From Saitoella complicata NRRL Y-17804 (Eukaryota > Ascomycota > Saitoellomycetes > Saitoellales > Saitoellaceae): 64,000 bases of DNA. Every line of letters begins with the position of its first letter. Position 1 is the stretch's first letter. Location of the stretch: assembly GCF_001661265.1 (NCBI RefSeq), contig NW_017567007.1, positions 242,165 through 306,164 of the forward strand. Reading direction: 5' to 3'. A program made the position numbers and the translations under genes. Shown here piece by piece: positions 11,304 through 21,307 of this stretch. The notes below the pieces were generated by a model, which saw only the letters and a list, made by a program, of their open reading frames with translations, searched no databases and was not told where the DNA came from.

Positions 11304-11748
11304 ATCAAGATGTCTTTCCGTTTAGGTGATAAATGCTGGTCTTTCGGCTCAGGGGTTGAATGCTCGTAAAGCACACGAAGGTAACGATAAAAGTGTAGCA
11401 AGTAGAATAAAGAAGAGAGTGCGTGCTCGTTGCTAGCGATATATGCTAATGAGCGGCAAGCAAGGAAGAAGATATCGAGGGAGGTAAGGAATAGGACGTG
11501 GTTTGGGGGAAGGTTGGGTTGGGAGAGCGCGGGGGTGTTTATGTACGCGAGGCGTGTGAGGCACTAACAAACGTCAGTGAAGAGACGGCTCATGGTCAGT
11601 TAAGTATCAAGTTCAATTCCGTATTCTCTTTATCAGTTGGTCTTACTCATACAATTCCCTCAAACTCTCACGTACATCACGCACGCACACACACACATAT
11701 CGTTCCCACGGTTCACCTCTCGTAGCATACACCCCTCCCATCTCCTGC
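11304..11748. other. Intergenic
   Basis: About 440 bp between the unknown minus-strand gene (5' side) and the 3' end of the POLD4 gene. It has an ACACAC-rich patch around 11687-11700 and a CT-rich run around 11760. No supported gene or element. Confidence 0.4.
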
Positions 11749-12398
11749 CTACGGATTCTTATGCCAAACCCCCTCCCTCAACCCTTCCTCCCCCCTCCCC
11801 TCCACACTTCTCAATATCCTCCCAACCTCACTCGGCGGCTCCAACCCCATCTTCTCCGCCCTCTCAAACCTCTGTAAACGCGTGATTCCGACACAGGGCC
11901 CGTATTTGTACGTGAGGTCGAAGTTGCGGAGGATTTTGTCAATAGAAGTCAGGTGTTGGGCGTGAACTGGGTGAACGGGTTAGCATATATAGTCTGGGGA
12001 GAGGCGGGAGATGGGGAGGAAGTACTTTGTGGGTGTATTCTTTGGGCGTCGATTTCGTTGGCAAGTTGCGCATACACCCGGTCTTTCGGGTTTAAACGCG
12101 TCTCCTCTTCACCGCCTTCCTTCTTCTTTCCTTTCACGGCTTTCAACTTCTTTTCCACCTCCCGAACCGGACTCGACGGCGGAGGCGTAGCAGTCTGACT
12201 CGGTGCATCCTCACCCTCAACGTCGATAGCGGTGGTTTTCGTAGAGCCAATAGTCGCTGCACGTTTCTTGGGTTTAGAGGTATTAGCAGCAGGTTTCGTT
12301 ACCTTGCCGCCATTCGTGAAGCTAATTTTGCCTTGACGGGGAGTGCTGGAAGGAGTGCGCTTGAGAGCTGGGGACGTAGTTGAGCGACGAGGCGGCAT
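11749..12398 (-). CDS. DNA polymerase delta subunit 4 (POLD4 / Cdm1)
   Basis: Exons 12398-12026 and 11966-11749 with a 59-nt intron (GTACTT...ACCCAG, branch GCTAAC) give 196 residues. The C-terminal third is diagnostic: SIDKILRNFDLTYKYGPCVG followed by ITRLQRFERAEKMGLEPP, matching the conserved block of POLD4/Cdm1, the smallest subunit of replicative polymerase delta. The N-terminus is basic and disordered. It carries RQGKISFTN at about residues 21-29, the position where family members carry a PCNA-contacting motif; here the motif is degenerate. The protein would act in the nucleus to stabilise the polymerase-PCNA complex. S. cerevisiae lacks this subunit, while S. pombe and filamentous fungi have it. 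The match is strong despite the short conserved region. Confidence 0.88.
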
Positions 12399-13582
12399 GT
12401 TGTTGTAGCTCGACGTTCTTGGAAGCGAGCAAGGTGGATGGTTTGCCGTTTGAGCAGGGTCTTTTCTTTGGAGGGGAGGACTCGGCGAGGAAGGCTGGCG
12501 ACGCACGATGATCTAGCCCGCATGACCGTGCATGAGCCCCGCCGTGAGAAATCTTCAACAGTTGGACGAAACATCTCGGTCTCTATGAGTACATGCTATA
12601 TCGTACACTTCCCCCGACAGTCAGGGTTAACCCTACCTTCACGCTCTGCTCCGCCTCTCGTCCCGTCACGAACCGTTCACGTCAGCTGGAATGAAGCATG
12701 GACAGCTAGGGCCATGGCAGTCACATAGTTCTCCCTCTGTAACTCGTTAGCTTCAACACAAAGCTCCTTATGGTCATGCAGGCTCTGACCTCGGTGGGGG
12801 CACTTTGCGTCTTCTTCGACTCCACAGTTGCACAAGTTGTTCGACGGCCGACGCCGTTGGGACTGGAGTTGTCTTTTGGGACAAGTCGCTGTGTGGTCCT
12901 TGGGTGGGGCTTCCCCTGAAATATGCTGTTTTCGCAAAATGAACGTGGGAGAGAGGCGTGGGGGCATATATACCTGCTGAGCACGAGCACTGAAGCGAGT
13001 TCATGGCGACTCGCTAGCCAAATTGGATTGTAAGCTGGGTTTGTAACCTGCTTGATGGTGTTGCACAAGGTTAATAGTGGTTTGCGAAGCCTTCGTGAAA
13101 GACTGATGTTGGTGAACGGCTTGACATGATCACATGCGCACGGCGGGGGTGCAGCTGACGTCGGCTTCGAAGATTCAAAGCGACAATTGCAACCGAGCAC
13201 AGAAGTTCCCAAAGTTGCCAATCCAGAACTTGATTGAATATGATCGTTTGTGCAGTTTAAGATTGGCCATGGTTACTAGGAGTCCGGGCTTCCTGGGGTA
13301 TATGTATGTACGGACGGATCCGGGACGTCGACACGGCGATTGGGAGACGTCCTTGAGCAGCGTGGGATTTGAACCAGGACGATTGAATGATCCTTGATGT
13401 AACTCCTCACGGGGATACTATTGGGCCCAACCCGTCTGGAACTCCACAGATGCGCCAGCCCTGAGAAGAAAAAATCAATTCCTTATAATTATCCCAATGC
13501 AAAGTAATCAACAAACGCCTGATCCACATACCCAGACCGAAAGAAAAAAAGCCATAAACTCACGCCCATAGGTATTGAGGCA
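12399..13582. other. 1.2-kb gene-free stretch
   Basis: No coding region can be supported. The open frames at 12677-13221 are overlapping shadows without family resemblance. It should hold the POLD4 promoter on the left and the 3' flank of the TRP gene on the right. A perfect palindrome AGGGTTAACCCT lies at 12623-12634, about 230 nt upstream of the POLD4 ATG. A sequence resembling the T-loop of a tRNA is at 13363-13378 on the minus strand, but no tRNA cloverleaf forms around it. Confidence 0.5.
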
Positions 13583-16305
13583 TTACGCCTTATCCACTCC
13601 TCTCTCCAGTCTCAGGAGTCTTAATTCCTCCGCCACGGCACCCATCAACGCCTCCAACCTATCCATACGTGCATCCATAGCCTTCCATTCATCCACCACG
13701 ACTGACCTAGGTACGGTATTATCCGTCGGCCGTGGCTCTTGCAAAAACACACTCACATCTGGTGCAGACGACCTCCGTTCACTTTGCTCAACAGAATCCG
13801 CAGCGGTCACCGCCGAAGTAGGCAGCAACGAATCGGTCGCCGCATGTGTATGCTGCGGCCGCCGTTGCTTATTCTCGCCTTCCGCGAACCGAACCGAGGT
13901 AGTGCTCACCACCCTATCCCTAGGCTCACCCACAAACACCATTGACTCGGTGTTGTTATTTGCCAGAGGAACGATCCGACGGATAGTAGCCGCTGAGTCT
14001 CTCTTTCTGTGGTTCCAGCCATTCGGAAATGGCGATGATGCCATATATGATGGTTGAAGTGGGGTGTGTACATCCAGCTGCTCGTCCTCCATGTCGCTAT
14101 CAACCTGTCCGTCGGTATCGCTCGCTGGAACACTTGACGAAATCGTGTCCGAGTTCGAGGGTTGACGGATCTCCATCGATTCTCGCGCTTGACTCTGGGG
14201 TCTTCGAGCCGGGCCCCCAAAGTACGACCTGTTTCGTCCGTGCCCCTCAACAGGTGGACTCAATGGCTCCCTGAACAACAAACTTGCACGAGGACCAATG
14301 TACGTGCTCGGTCCGTTAGGACCCACGAGTATCGAGTTCACGTTCTTGTCATTCTTCCGGAAAACCTCCCTCAGCAAGTCCTCCCTTTCCTGAACACCCC
14401 CCATAGAGCCTTTCCGTAATCTCCCAACAACCTTGCTCATCCCACTGAACACCCTGCTCTGTCTGTTTCCAAGCCCGCGTCTTGCCCTCTGCTGACTTTC
14501 CTCGAACCCGTTGGTTAAGGTCTCGATACTCCTAGTCCGACTCAACATCAAATCTTTCAGGTCAAATGCCTGTGGTCGGAGGTAAAACCTCTCGTTGAGG
14601 TAGATCGTGAGCAATATCGGAAAGTGAGTGACCTTGATAAGTAGCCGATTCATGCGGATAAACCGGTATCGCGACATGAATAGAGCGAGGGGTCTTATCG
14701 ACCATTCCAACAGATTCAGTGGTGACTGATAGATAAACACTGCTTCTGATTTGACAGAAGAGGTCGTGTTAACAGCAAACAAAAACTGATGCTCTTCGTC
14801 CGCATTATGATAAACGCTCGAGAACGTATTCGATAACACCGACACGAAAATAGTCACAACCAAGAAATTCGAGGTAGCCACAAAGATCAACAACACGACC
14901 TTCCCCAACATGTGATAATTCCCAATCGTCTGCCACGCCGGAAGCTGAAACCCGAAGAAAATCTGCATGAGCTGAAAGGCAACCGTCTTAGGCGGATTGA
15001 AATCCCGTGCGTAGACACTGAACGCGACCCAGAAACCAGAGTAGAACATGAAGATGAGAAGCATACTCGTCACCAGGTTCTTTGCCATCCTCCGGAAACT
15101 GATGAGCATCCGGGAGAAATATTTGACGTGATCCAACGCATTGAAGAGTCGAGGAAAGAGAAAGATTGCGTTCGTCGCCAACAAATCATATGCGGTCTCC
15201 GCAATCTTGTGGTCAGGGTCGCCCTGATGAAGCCCGTAGAGCCGAAGTGACAAGAAGGCGACGAAGAGTGCGAGGATGCAGAGATCGAACAAGTTCCACA
15301 TCTGTAATAGATACAGTGATCCAGCCGTCCACACCTCGGAGATACCAACAACCTCATCCAGCATAAACCCTAGACTCCACGCGATCATGACCCACTCCAG
15401 AGTACTCGTCTCCAAACTCCTCTGCCAAAGCACGGCGATGTACAACCCCAGCATACATGCAAAACTCGCCGTCTGCATCAAAAACCGGTACTTCGGTACC
15501 CGTAATCTGCTCAGCTTGAACAGAGATGCTTCTCGCATATCGTACACAGCCGCAACCTTCCGGTAATACCATGACGAGTTGTTAAGTGTCGACGTACGAT
15601 CCGTGTGCGAGTGAAAGACGAGGTTTCCAGCCCAGATTTCTCGCAGAACCTGAACAACAAGCGGAGTCGAGAGGAACTGCTTCGCTTCCCCACGGATTGC
15701 AATTTCCAGAGCGCTAAAACGTTGCACCGGGGCAAACGATGTCGTCGCTACATGTCCCTGAAGCGGATAAAAGTCGAACGTAAGGATATCAATCTGTACG
15801 AAAGATCAGTCCACGCATAACGTCAACAACCAAATATTCATACCAACTCCCTCGGCCTAAACGTCTTCAATATCTTAATCGCAACCAGCTCACAAACCCT
15901 CCCCCTCGTTCCCAAAACTCCACTCTTCACCTCCGTCCTCACCGCCTCCTCCTCGAACTGCGCCTTATTAATCAGTAATGCGAACACAATTGCTCGCGAA
16001 CATCTATCCTGACATCGTTGCAGTATCGGTCGGACTAGGAATTGGTTGATTTGGGGTGAGCGCAGTTGGTCCCAGGTGAGGGAGGTGTCAATTGCTGCGA
16101 TAATTTCTTGTCGGATGGAGTGGGTGAGGGCGTAGACCGGGATCTGATCCAATGACGATGAAGTTAAGAGGGGATCTACCTCCGTCCCCGCAGTCGTCGG
16201 TGACAGCATTGGCTCCTCCCCATACACATCCACATCCTCACCCACCGGCGAGCCAAACCTTCGTCGCAAAAGAGACGGCGTGGGCGAAAGTGGAGCAGAT
16301 TCCAT
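13583..16305 (-). CDS. Vacuolar TRP-type cation channel (Yvc1/TRPY family)
   Basis: Exon 1 (16305-15844) and exon 2 (15793-13583) join over a 50-nt intron to give 890 residues. The junction reads FRPRELIDILTFDFYPLQG, a conserved block of fungal TRPY proteins. About seven hydrophobic segments follow between residues ~275 and 580, including a pore-proximal stretch FQLMQIFFGFQLPAW and VVTIFVSVLSNTFSSVYHNA. In yeast, Yvc1 releases Ca2+ from the vacuole on hyperosmotic shock. The acidic DEEHQFLFA after the last helix and the long C-terminal tail (about 300 residues, Ser/Arg-rich) are expected to be cytosolic and regulatory. The tail is longer than in yeast Yvc1 (675 residues). The start ATG opens MESAPLSPTPS. 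Confidence 0.9.
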
Positions 16306-16700
16306 TTGTTGCCTGGTATGCCCAACTTCACAGGCCTGGTTGTCTGCTCCTTCAATTGATGTATGGCCACGTCCTCGGTCGATGTTTCCCTGCCTTAACG
16401 GTTTGTTTACAGTGTGGAGGAATCTGCTGCATGGTCGCTGCGAGGCGTACATACACTGAATCACCGGATTTGGAAAGGCATTGAATTGTGTTGATAGACA
16501 TTTTGGAAAGGATTGAGGATCTTCTTTTCTCTTCTTGTATCTCCTGTAAAATTGGCTAAGACAGCGTGCTGTCCGCGGTGAGATCTTCTCCGCCCTAGAC
16601 CTCATGATTCCCACAGATGATTTTCAGCTCGGCAAGGCTTCTGTATCGTCCCAACAATGCTTCGCCCTCTTTCCAGACCTTTTCCTCCCTTATTCAACCC
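16306..16700. other. Intergenic, TRP 5' flank
   Basis: About 395 bp between the TRP channel ATG and the stop codon of eIF2B alpha, both minus-strand. The reading frame of the TRP first exon stays open upstream to 16614 but without a better start. No separate gene or clear TATA element is seen. Confidence 0.4.
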
Positions 16701-17878
16701 TTAGGTGTACAAATGCAACAACTCCTCCCCAACAGCACTCGTCGTCAAGAAACCCAAATCCGTAATCAACCCATCAACAAACTCCGGCCTGGTAAAATCC
16801 AAAAACGGGTTATTCCTAATCTGTTTCTCCGTCATAATATTCTCATTCCTGATCTCGGTACTCGAACTCGTCGGTCTAAACCCGGGCGTGGCTGGAGAAT
16901 CTGGGGATTCGGTACCCGAGGGGGATTCGGTACCCGAGGTGGACGGAGTTTTGAGGGTGGGGAACTGGAGGATGGGGTGTGGTGTTGGGAGGTCGTATTG
17001 AGAGAGTGGGAAGAGGCGGCAGAATTTGTGGGATTCGGCGACGACGTAGAGGGGTTTGTGGTGGGCTTTTGCGATGAGGGCGACTTGTAGTGTGCCGACC
17101 TGTATACTTGTTAGCCCAACCGAATTTGAAGTCTATGTTTACAAGAACACGTACGTGATTGATAACACCACCATTCTCCACGACTCCTTCGGCACCAACC
17201 AACACCAAATCAACCTTATCCATGACATATCCGACCGCACTATCCAACACAACACATACCGGCACACCCGCCTCCTCCAACACCTTCGCCGCGACGATAC
17301 CGGATCCTGTGGGCCGTGCTTCGGTAACATAGACTGTAAAGCGGACATGTTTCCGTGCAGCGGCGAGGAGAACTGCGGTCACGGAACGAGAGTAGGAGTG
17401 GACGAGGATTTGTGCATCGTCGTGAATGAACTGCGAGCCGAGTTCGGCGATGGTATGGCGTGCTGAGCGGGCGTTTTGGACAAATGCTCGGCCATGCGAG
17501 ATGAGGTCCTCTTTTGCTGACTCGAAGTTCTGTGCGCCTTTGTCAGCACTCCAATTTCGAAGATGCTTAGCGGTAACGTACTCTGACATCCTTCAACGCG
17601 CCCGTAACATATCGCTGAAACAAATCACACCCAGCACTCAACGATATCGAGTTTGATACAGAATTCTTGAGTGCGTTCGCGCCTTGTTTCAACAGATCAA
17701 TGATCTCGGAGATTGTCTGCGCTTGGGATTGTGACAACAACTCGACGAGGGCCTCGATGGCTGCGACGGGCATGGTGAGGTCATTGTCTTCTTCGAGGAA
17801 TTGTTTATATGTCTTGACAATGTCGAAGCCTGCGATGAGGGGTGCGGGCTGTTGGTTTGCTGGTGCTCGTGGATCCAT
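16701..17878 (-). CDS. GCN3: Translation initiation factor eIF2B subunit alpha
   Basis: Three exons (17878-17582, 17529-17155, 17099-16701) with 52- and 55-nt introns give 356 residues. The sequence contains family blocks such as [39 protein letters not shown] and [13 protein letters not shown]. It ends [20 protein letters not shown], as in human and yeast eIF2B alpha. This regulatory subunit lets the eIF2B guanine-nucleotide exchange factor sense phosphorylated eIF2, the key step of general amino-acid control. A Pro/Ser/Thr-rich insert of about 45 residues lies between the FPLSQYDLP and [12 protein letters not shown] blocks. It includes the tandem duplication [12 protein letters not shown], encoded by an 18-bp DNA repeat near 16911-16946. 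The gene is head-to-head with ESF2. Confidence 0.95.
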
Positions 17879-18108
17879 GTTTGATCTGTACAGAGGTGTC
17901 AACAGAATCCCGGACGATTCGATTTCAGCCGCCATACATTTTTCCCCAAGGCTCAAGTCGTATACTTCCAAAGTTTCAATGCTCCAGAATTCGTACAAGT
18001 CGACCTGCAACTCCGACAGCTGTGCGTGCCTGAATCTCAAGTCGGCGCTCCAGAAATTCCAAGTGTCAACGTTACACACCCAAGCACTCCTCCATACCGA
18101 ACCTCACA
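17879..18108. promoter_or_regulatory. Bidirectional promoter, eIF2B alpha / ESF2
   Basis: Only 230 bp separate the two divergent ATGs (17878 minus, 18109 plus), so both promoters must lie in this interval. No TATA box is visible, consistent with housekeeping genes. Confidence 0.55.
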
Positions 18109-19149
18109 ATGCCGGCAAAGAAGACAGCATCCAAATCTGCCAAAGAAGACGAGAAGCCCAAGCAGGATTGGTTTGGTCTCGGATCAGATGAAGAAGACGC
18201 TGGAGGCGCGAGCGCTGAAGAAGAAGAGGAAGGCCGTGGAAAGGCGACTAAGAGGAGGAAGTTGAGTGATGATGAGGAGAGTGGAGATGATGTTTCGGAT
18301 TTCGGGAGTGATGAGGAAGGATACTTGTCTGCGGATGCAGACTCCGACACCGAACCCTCAAAACCAAAAGGAAAATACGAAGAATCAGGCCTCGCACCCC
18401 TCGAAGACGACGACGTCACCACAACCGACGGCCCCCGCAAACGCGGCAAATCCAAGAAACTTGCAGGACTGTCTTCGGACGATTTAGAGAAAGCCCGCCT
18501 GGCCCGCAAAAAGTCCGGCGTGGTATACATGTCCCGCATCCCCCCCTTCATGAAACCCCAAAAAGTCAAACACCTCCTCCAGAAATTCGGCCCAATCGGC
18601 CGCATCTTCCTCGCCCCCGAAGACCCAAAATCATACGCCAAGCGTGTCCGGTTCGGTGGTAACAAAAAGAGAAACTTCACGGAGGGTTGGATCGAGTTTA
18701 AGGATAAGAAAGTAGCGAAGACGGTTGCGGAGACGTTGAATGCGACGGGCATTGGAGGGAAGAAGGGGAGTTACTATCATGATGATTTGTGGAATCTCAA
18801 ATATCTGCCCAAGTTCAAATGGGATCATTTGACGGAACAAATCGCCTACGAGAACGCCTCCCGACAGTCCCGTCTTCGTGCCGAAATTCAACAAGCAACA
18901 CGCGAGAACAAGACTTTTATTCAAAACGTGGAGAGAGGGAAGATGGTCGCGAATATGGAGGCGAAGAAGAGTGCGAAGAGAAAGAGGCAGGATGGTTCTG
19001 CTACTGGTGCTGGTTCGGAGAAGGGTGAGGGTGCGGAGATTGATGTCAGGAGAATGTTCAGGCAAAGGGAGTTGACGGATAAGACGAAGCCGATTAAGGA
19101 GGGAGAGGGGAGGGAGAAGGTTGAGAGGGTTCTTAGCAAGATTTTTTAG
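18109..19149 (+). CDS. ESF2: Esf2/ABT1 family 18S rRNA processing factor
   Basis: An intronless frame of 346 residues. A highly acidic N-terminal ~110 residues with short basic patches is followed by an atypical RRM beginning KKSGVVYMSRIPPFMKPQKV. It continues through GPIGRIFLAPEDP, GWIEFKDKKVAKTVAETLN and YYHDDLWNLKYLPKFKWDHL. These are the signature blocks of yeast Esf2 and animal ABT1. Esf2 is part of the small-subunit processome and stimulates the helicase Dbp8 during early 18S rRNA cleavage. The site of action is the nucleolus. A basic helix-rich tail follows (LRAEIQQATRENKTFIQN), also as in the family. Confidence 0.95.
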   Translation: MPAKKTASKSAKEDEKPKQDWFGLGSDEEDAGGASAEEEEEGRGKATKRRKLSDDEESGDDVSDFGSDEEGYLSADADSDTEPSKPKGKYEESGLAPLEDDDVTTTDGPRKRGKSKKLAGLSSDDLEKARLARKKSGVVYMSRIPPFMKPQKVKHLLQKFGPIGRIFLAPEDPKSYAKRVRFGGNKKRNFTEGWIEFKDKKVAKTVAETLNATGIGGKKGSYYHDDLWNLKYLPKFKWDHLTEQIAYENASRQSRLRAEIQQATRENKTFIQNVERGKMVANMEAKKSAKRKRQDGSATGAGSEKGEGAEIDVRRMFRQRELTDKTKPIKEGEGREKVERVLSKIF

Positions 19150-19307
19150 ATTACTTGACTGAAGAGTTAGGACCGATCATAAGAGGGCCAGTTGCGAGCT
19201 GCCGAAGCCCAGCATGTCGTGGAGAGACGGAGAATACCACAAGCATTTCAATTGAAAATTAATTACCATCCCAAGTTTGACAGATCATGAGGTGTAAAGC
19301 GAAGGAG

Positions 19308-19315
19308 TGACGTCA
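19308..19315 (+). promoter_or_regulatory. CRE palindrome TGACGTCA
   Basis: A perfect ATF/CREB-type octamer, about 150 nt upstream of the small gene starting at 19467. It is followed at once by a tandem CGGCCA/CACGGC repeat (19314-19330). In fungi such sites bind Atf1/AtfA-type bZIP factors under stress. The binding is inference. Confidence 0.45.
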
Positions 19316-19397
19316 CGGCCACGGCCACGGAGCCTGACGAAATAACCCTGCGACATCCGAAGATCAACGGAATCTCGTGATCAGGCAATGGCAAGGG

Positions 19398-19408
19398 TAT
19401 ATAAAAGG
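19398..19408 (+). promoter_or_regulatory. Strong TATA box
   Basis: TATATAAAAGG lies 59 nt upstream of the last base before the ATG at 19467. It is the best TATA element in the window and marks a regulated, inducible type of promoter. Confidence 0.65.
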
Positions 19409-19466
19409 CCGTCGTCTCCAATTAAACACCCATCGTTGAATCACATTTATCGTCAAATAACCAACA

Positions 19467-19792
19467 ATGTCAGCAAAGGACCAAGGAACCTACGTCTCCG
19501 AACAGGTACCTCTCCGCCCTCCTCCCCCACCATCCATACTAATTGTGACGCTTGGCAGAACCCAACCCTCTCCACCTCGGGCCTCCCCCAGCTCGACCCG
19601 CCTGCAAAGGGCTACGAAGCCAGCCCCGGCGACCTCAAACGCGAGCTCGCAACCGGATCCGGGGCGCAGACTATTGACGAACAAGTTGCCGGCTCAGACA
19701 ACCCTGTTCCGAGGGACAGCGCGGCGAGGGTTGGGAGTGATTTGACGGCTACGGCGGATGAGACGAAGCCTGTTGGTTCGAAGGGTGTGTAA
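19467..19792 (+). CDS. Small hydrophilic protein of unknown function, probably inducible
   Basis: Exons 19467-19505 and 19559-19792 with a 53-nt intron (GTACCT...GGCAG) give 90 residues. The protein is rich in Gly, Ala, Ser, Thr, Pro and Asp, contains no cysteine and no hydrophobic core, and should be intrinsically disordered. Seen blocks are QGTYVSEQNPTLSTSG, AKGYEASPGDLKRELATGSG and NPVPRDSAARVGSDLTATA. I do not recognise a named family; composition resembles small fungal stress/LEA-like proteins, but that is only a resemblance. The promoter has a strong TATA box and a CRE octamer, pointing to stress or condition-dependent expression. The intron and the favourable codon use support a real gene. 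Confidence 0.75.
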
Positions 19793-19901
19793 ATCACGGA
19801 ATTGGATTTAGTGTATGAATAGTGAGGTGTACAATACCTATGAATGAGTGAGTTGCATCGAGCCCAGGCGGCAAAATAAACCTACATACCATCGACCTCG
19901 A

Positions 19902-21140
19902 TCACGACTCCCTCCCTCCCTTCCTGAAAACTCCATCTAAAGTCTTCTGCCGCTTATCATACGCCATACTCCCAAGCCCACCCCTCTGCCTTTCCAAACG
20001 CCCACTCCAATGGCTCGTATTGTTCATCCTCGCAGGGCTCATCTGCGCCGCGAATCTCCAGTCGTTTCGCCCCATCGAGGGTGCAGGAAACTCTAATTCA
20101 TATGTCCAAATACTCGCGTTCGCTGCAGGTGGTATGTCACACAGGATACCTTGCGGGTTTGTACCACAATAGTTCGATACCAAGTGTTCCACCTGCCACA
20201 GGTACTCGGTCAGGAATAAGCCGTGGGTCACGACGACGATGTGAACATTCTCCTCGCCCCTGTCGACAAGTTCTCGTGCAAGGCGTAGGTACTGCTCGAC
20301 ACACCTCCTTACCCTCCTCTTGAACGTCTCTTTGTGTTCGCCGCCAAGGTTATCCGGTTCAGCCGGCGGAAGCTTTTTTGCCATTTTCCAACTGGTGTTT
20401 TCCCTTCTTCCTAGATCTCGTTCAACCAACCCTCTATCCAATATCATTTCCAGTCCCATAATATCCCTTCCCACTTTCCTGTCCGCAATCTTCAACCCGG
20501 CGACGAGTGCCTCTGCCGTGTGTCTTGCGCGCTGTAGCGGTGAGGCAAACACCTTCGTCGGCGGGTACTCACTGAAAATACTATTTGAAGCAAGACTTGC
20601 GGCTTGTTGATGTCCATATACGGTCAGCGGAGCGTCAGTGCGGCCTTGGAGGAGATGCGCGACGTTTCCTGTTGATTCGGCATGTCGGATAATGCTAAGG
20701 TGCGCCTTGCGTGGCCAGCGGGGCCAACACTTTGGACACCTGTGTGGTCTTGGAATGCGGGGTGGAGGCGATGAGGGTGGTGTATCATAGATCTCGCCAT
20801 CTTCTTCTTCGTCTTTTAGTGCGGGCAGGGTCGCGTCTGATGGTGGTTCCGGGATTTCTGCCGATCCGTCGTTGAGCGTAGCTGTAGGTGCCGGTCCCGC
20901 GACGTCTTCCAAGTTTACCCTTTCTGCACTTTCTTCCATGTTGATCGCCTCCGACGCAACTGAGATCGATCGTGCATGTGGAATTCCCGCCAATCTACAC
21001 TCTTCGGCCTCTTCCTGCTTAACAACCTTTAGATCAGCAGCGTCCAGCGCTGGATCCGACAGCACATCTGGTACCATTTCCACTCCGCTTGATTGTCTGT
21101 CAGCACTGTAAAACGAACCCCCCGCCAGCCAGCTGGGCAT
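19902..21140 (-). CDS. Histidine-phosphatase (phosphoglycerate mutase-like) protein with PIP-like tail
   Basis: An intronless frame of 412 residues from the ATG at 21140; the open frame further upstream starts only with GTG. Residues ~1-140 are acidic and disordered (DEEEDGEIYDTPPSSPPP) with a C-P-K-C motif just before the domain. The catalytic domain starts LSIIRHAESTGN, with RH at 152-153. It contains LTVYGHQQA, FASPLQRARHTAEAL, a D-R-G-L-V-E-R-D-L-G block and the second histidine in VVVTHGLFLTEYL, so it should be an active phosphatase. The substrate is unknown. The C-terminus reads RQKTLDGVF, close to a PCNA-interacting (PIP) box, which is unusual for this superfamily. Confidence 0.88.
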   Translation of the reverse strand: MPSWLAGGSFYSADRQSSGVEMVPDVLSDPALDAADLKVVKQEEAEECRLAGIPHARSISVASEAINMEESAERVNLEDVAGPAPTATLNDGSAEIPEPPSDATLPALKDEEEDGEIYDTPPSSPPPRIPRPHRCPKCWPRWPRKAHLSIIRHAESTGNVAHLLQGRTDAPLTVYGHQQAASLASNSIFSEYPPTKVFASPLQRARHTAEALVAGLKIADRKVGRDIMGLEMILDRGLVERDLGRRENTSWKMAKKLPPAEPDNLGGEHKETFKRRVRRCVEQYLRLARELVDRGEENVHIVVVTHGLFLTEYLWQVEHLVSNYCGTNPQGILCDIPPAANASIWTYELEFPAPSMGRNDWRFAAQMSPARMNNTSHWSGRLERQRGGLGSMAYDKRQKTLDGVFRKGGRES

Positions 21141-21307
21141 AATTAATTTTCGTTGCAGCTTTGATTTGGTGGTGTGTTTACGAGGAGATGAGATTAAGGC
21201 ACGTCGTGGGGGCACGTGAAGGTGCAGCAGAGGGGACCCCGGCACTTGGCCGTCCTGAATTGTTGCGGGACGTTTTTTATCACAACAGTTTCCCGTAAGT
21301 CCCAGCC

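Noticed and set aside
12677-13221. Overlapping minus-strand frames between POLD4 and the TRP gene
   Set aside because: No family resemblance, several mutually exclusive frames, no supporting intron or promoter pattern.
13363-13378. Possible tRNA on the minus strand (GGTTCAAATCCC, T-loop-like)
   Set aside because: The T-stem has only two good pairs, no matching acceptor strand lies about 70 nt upstream and no D-arm or A-box fits.
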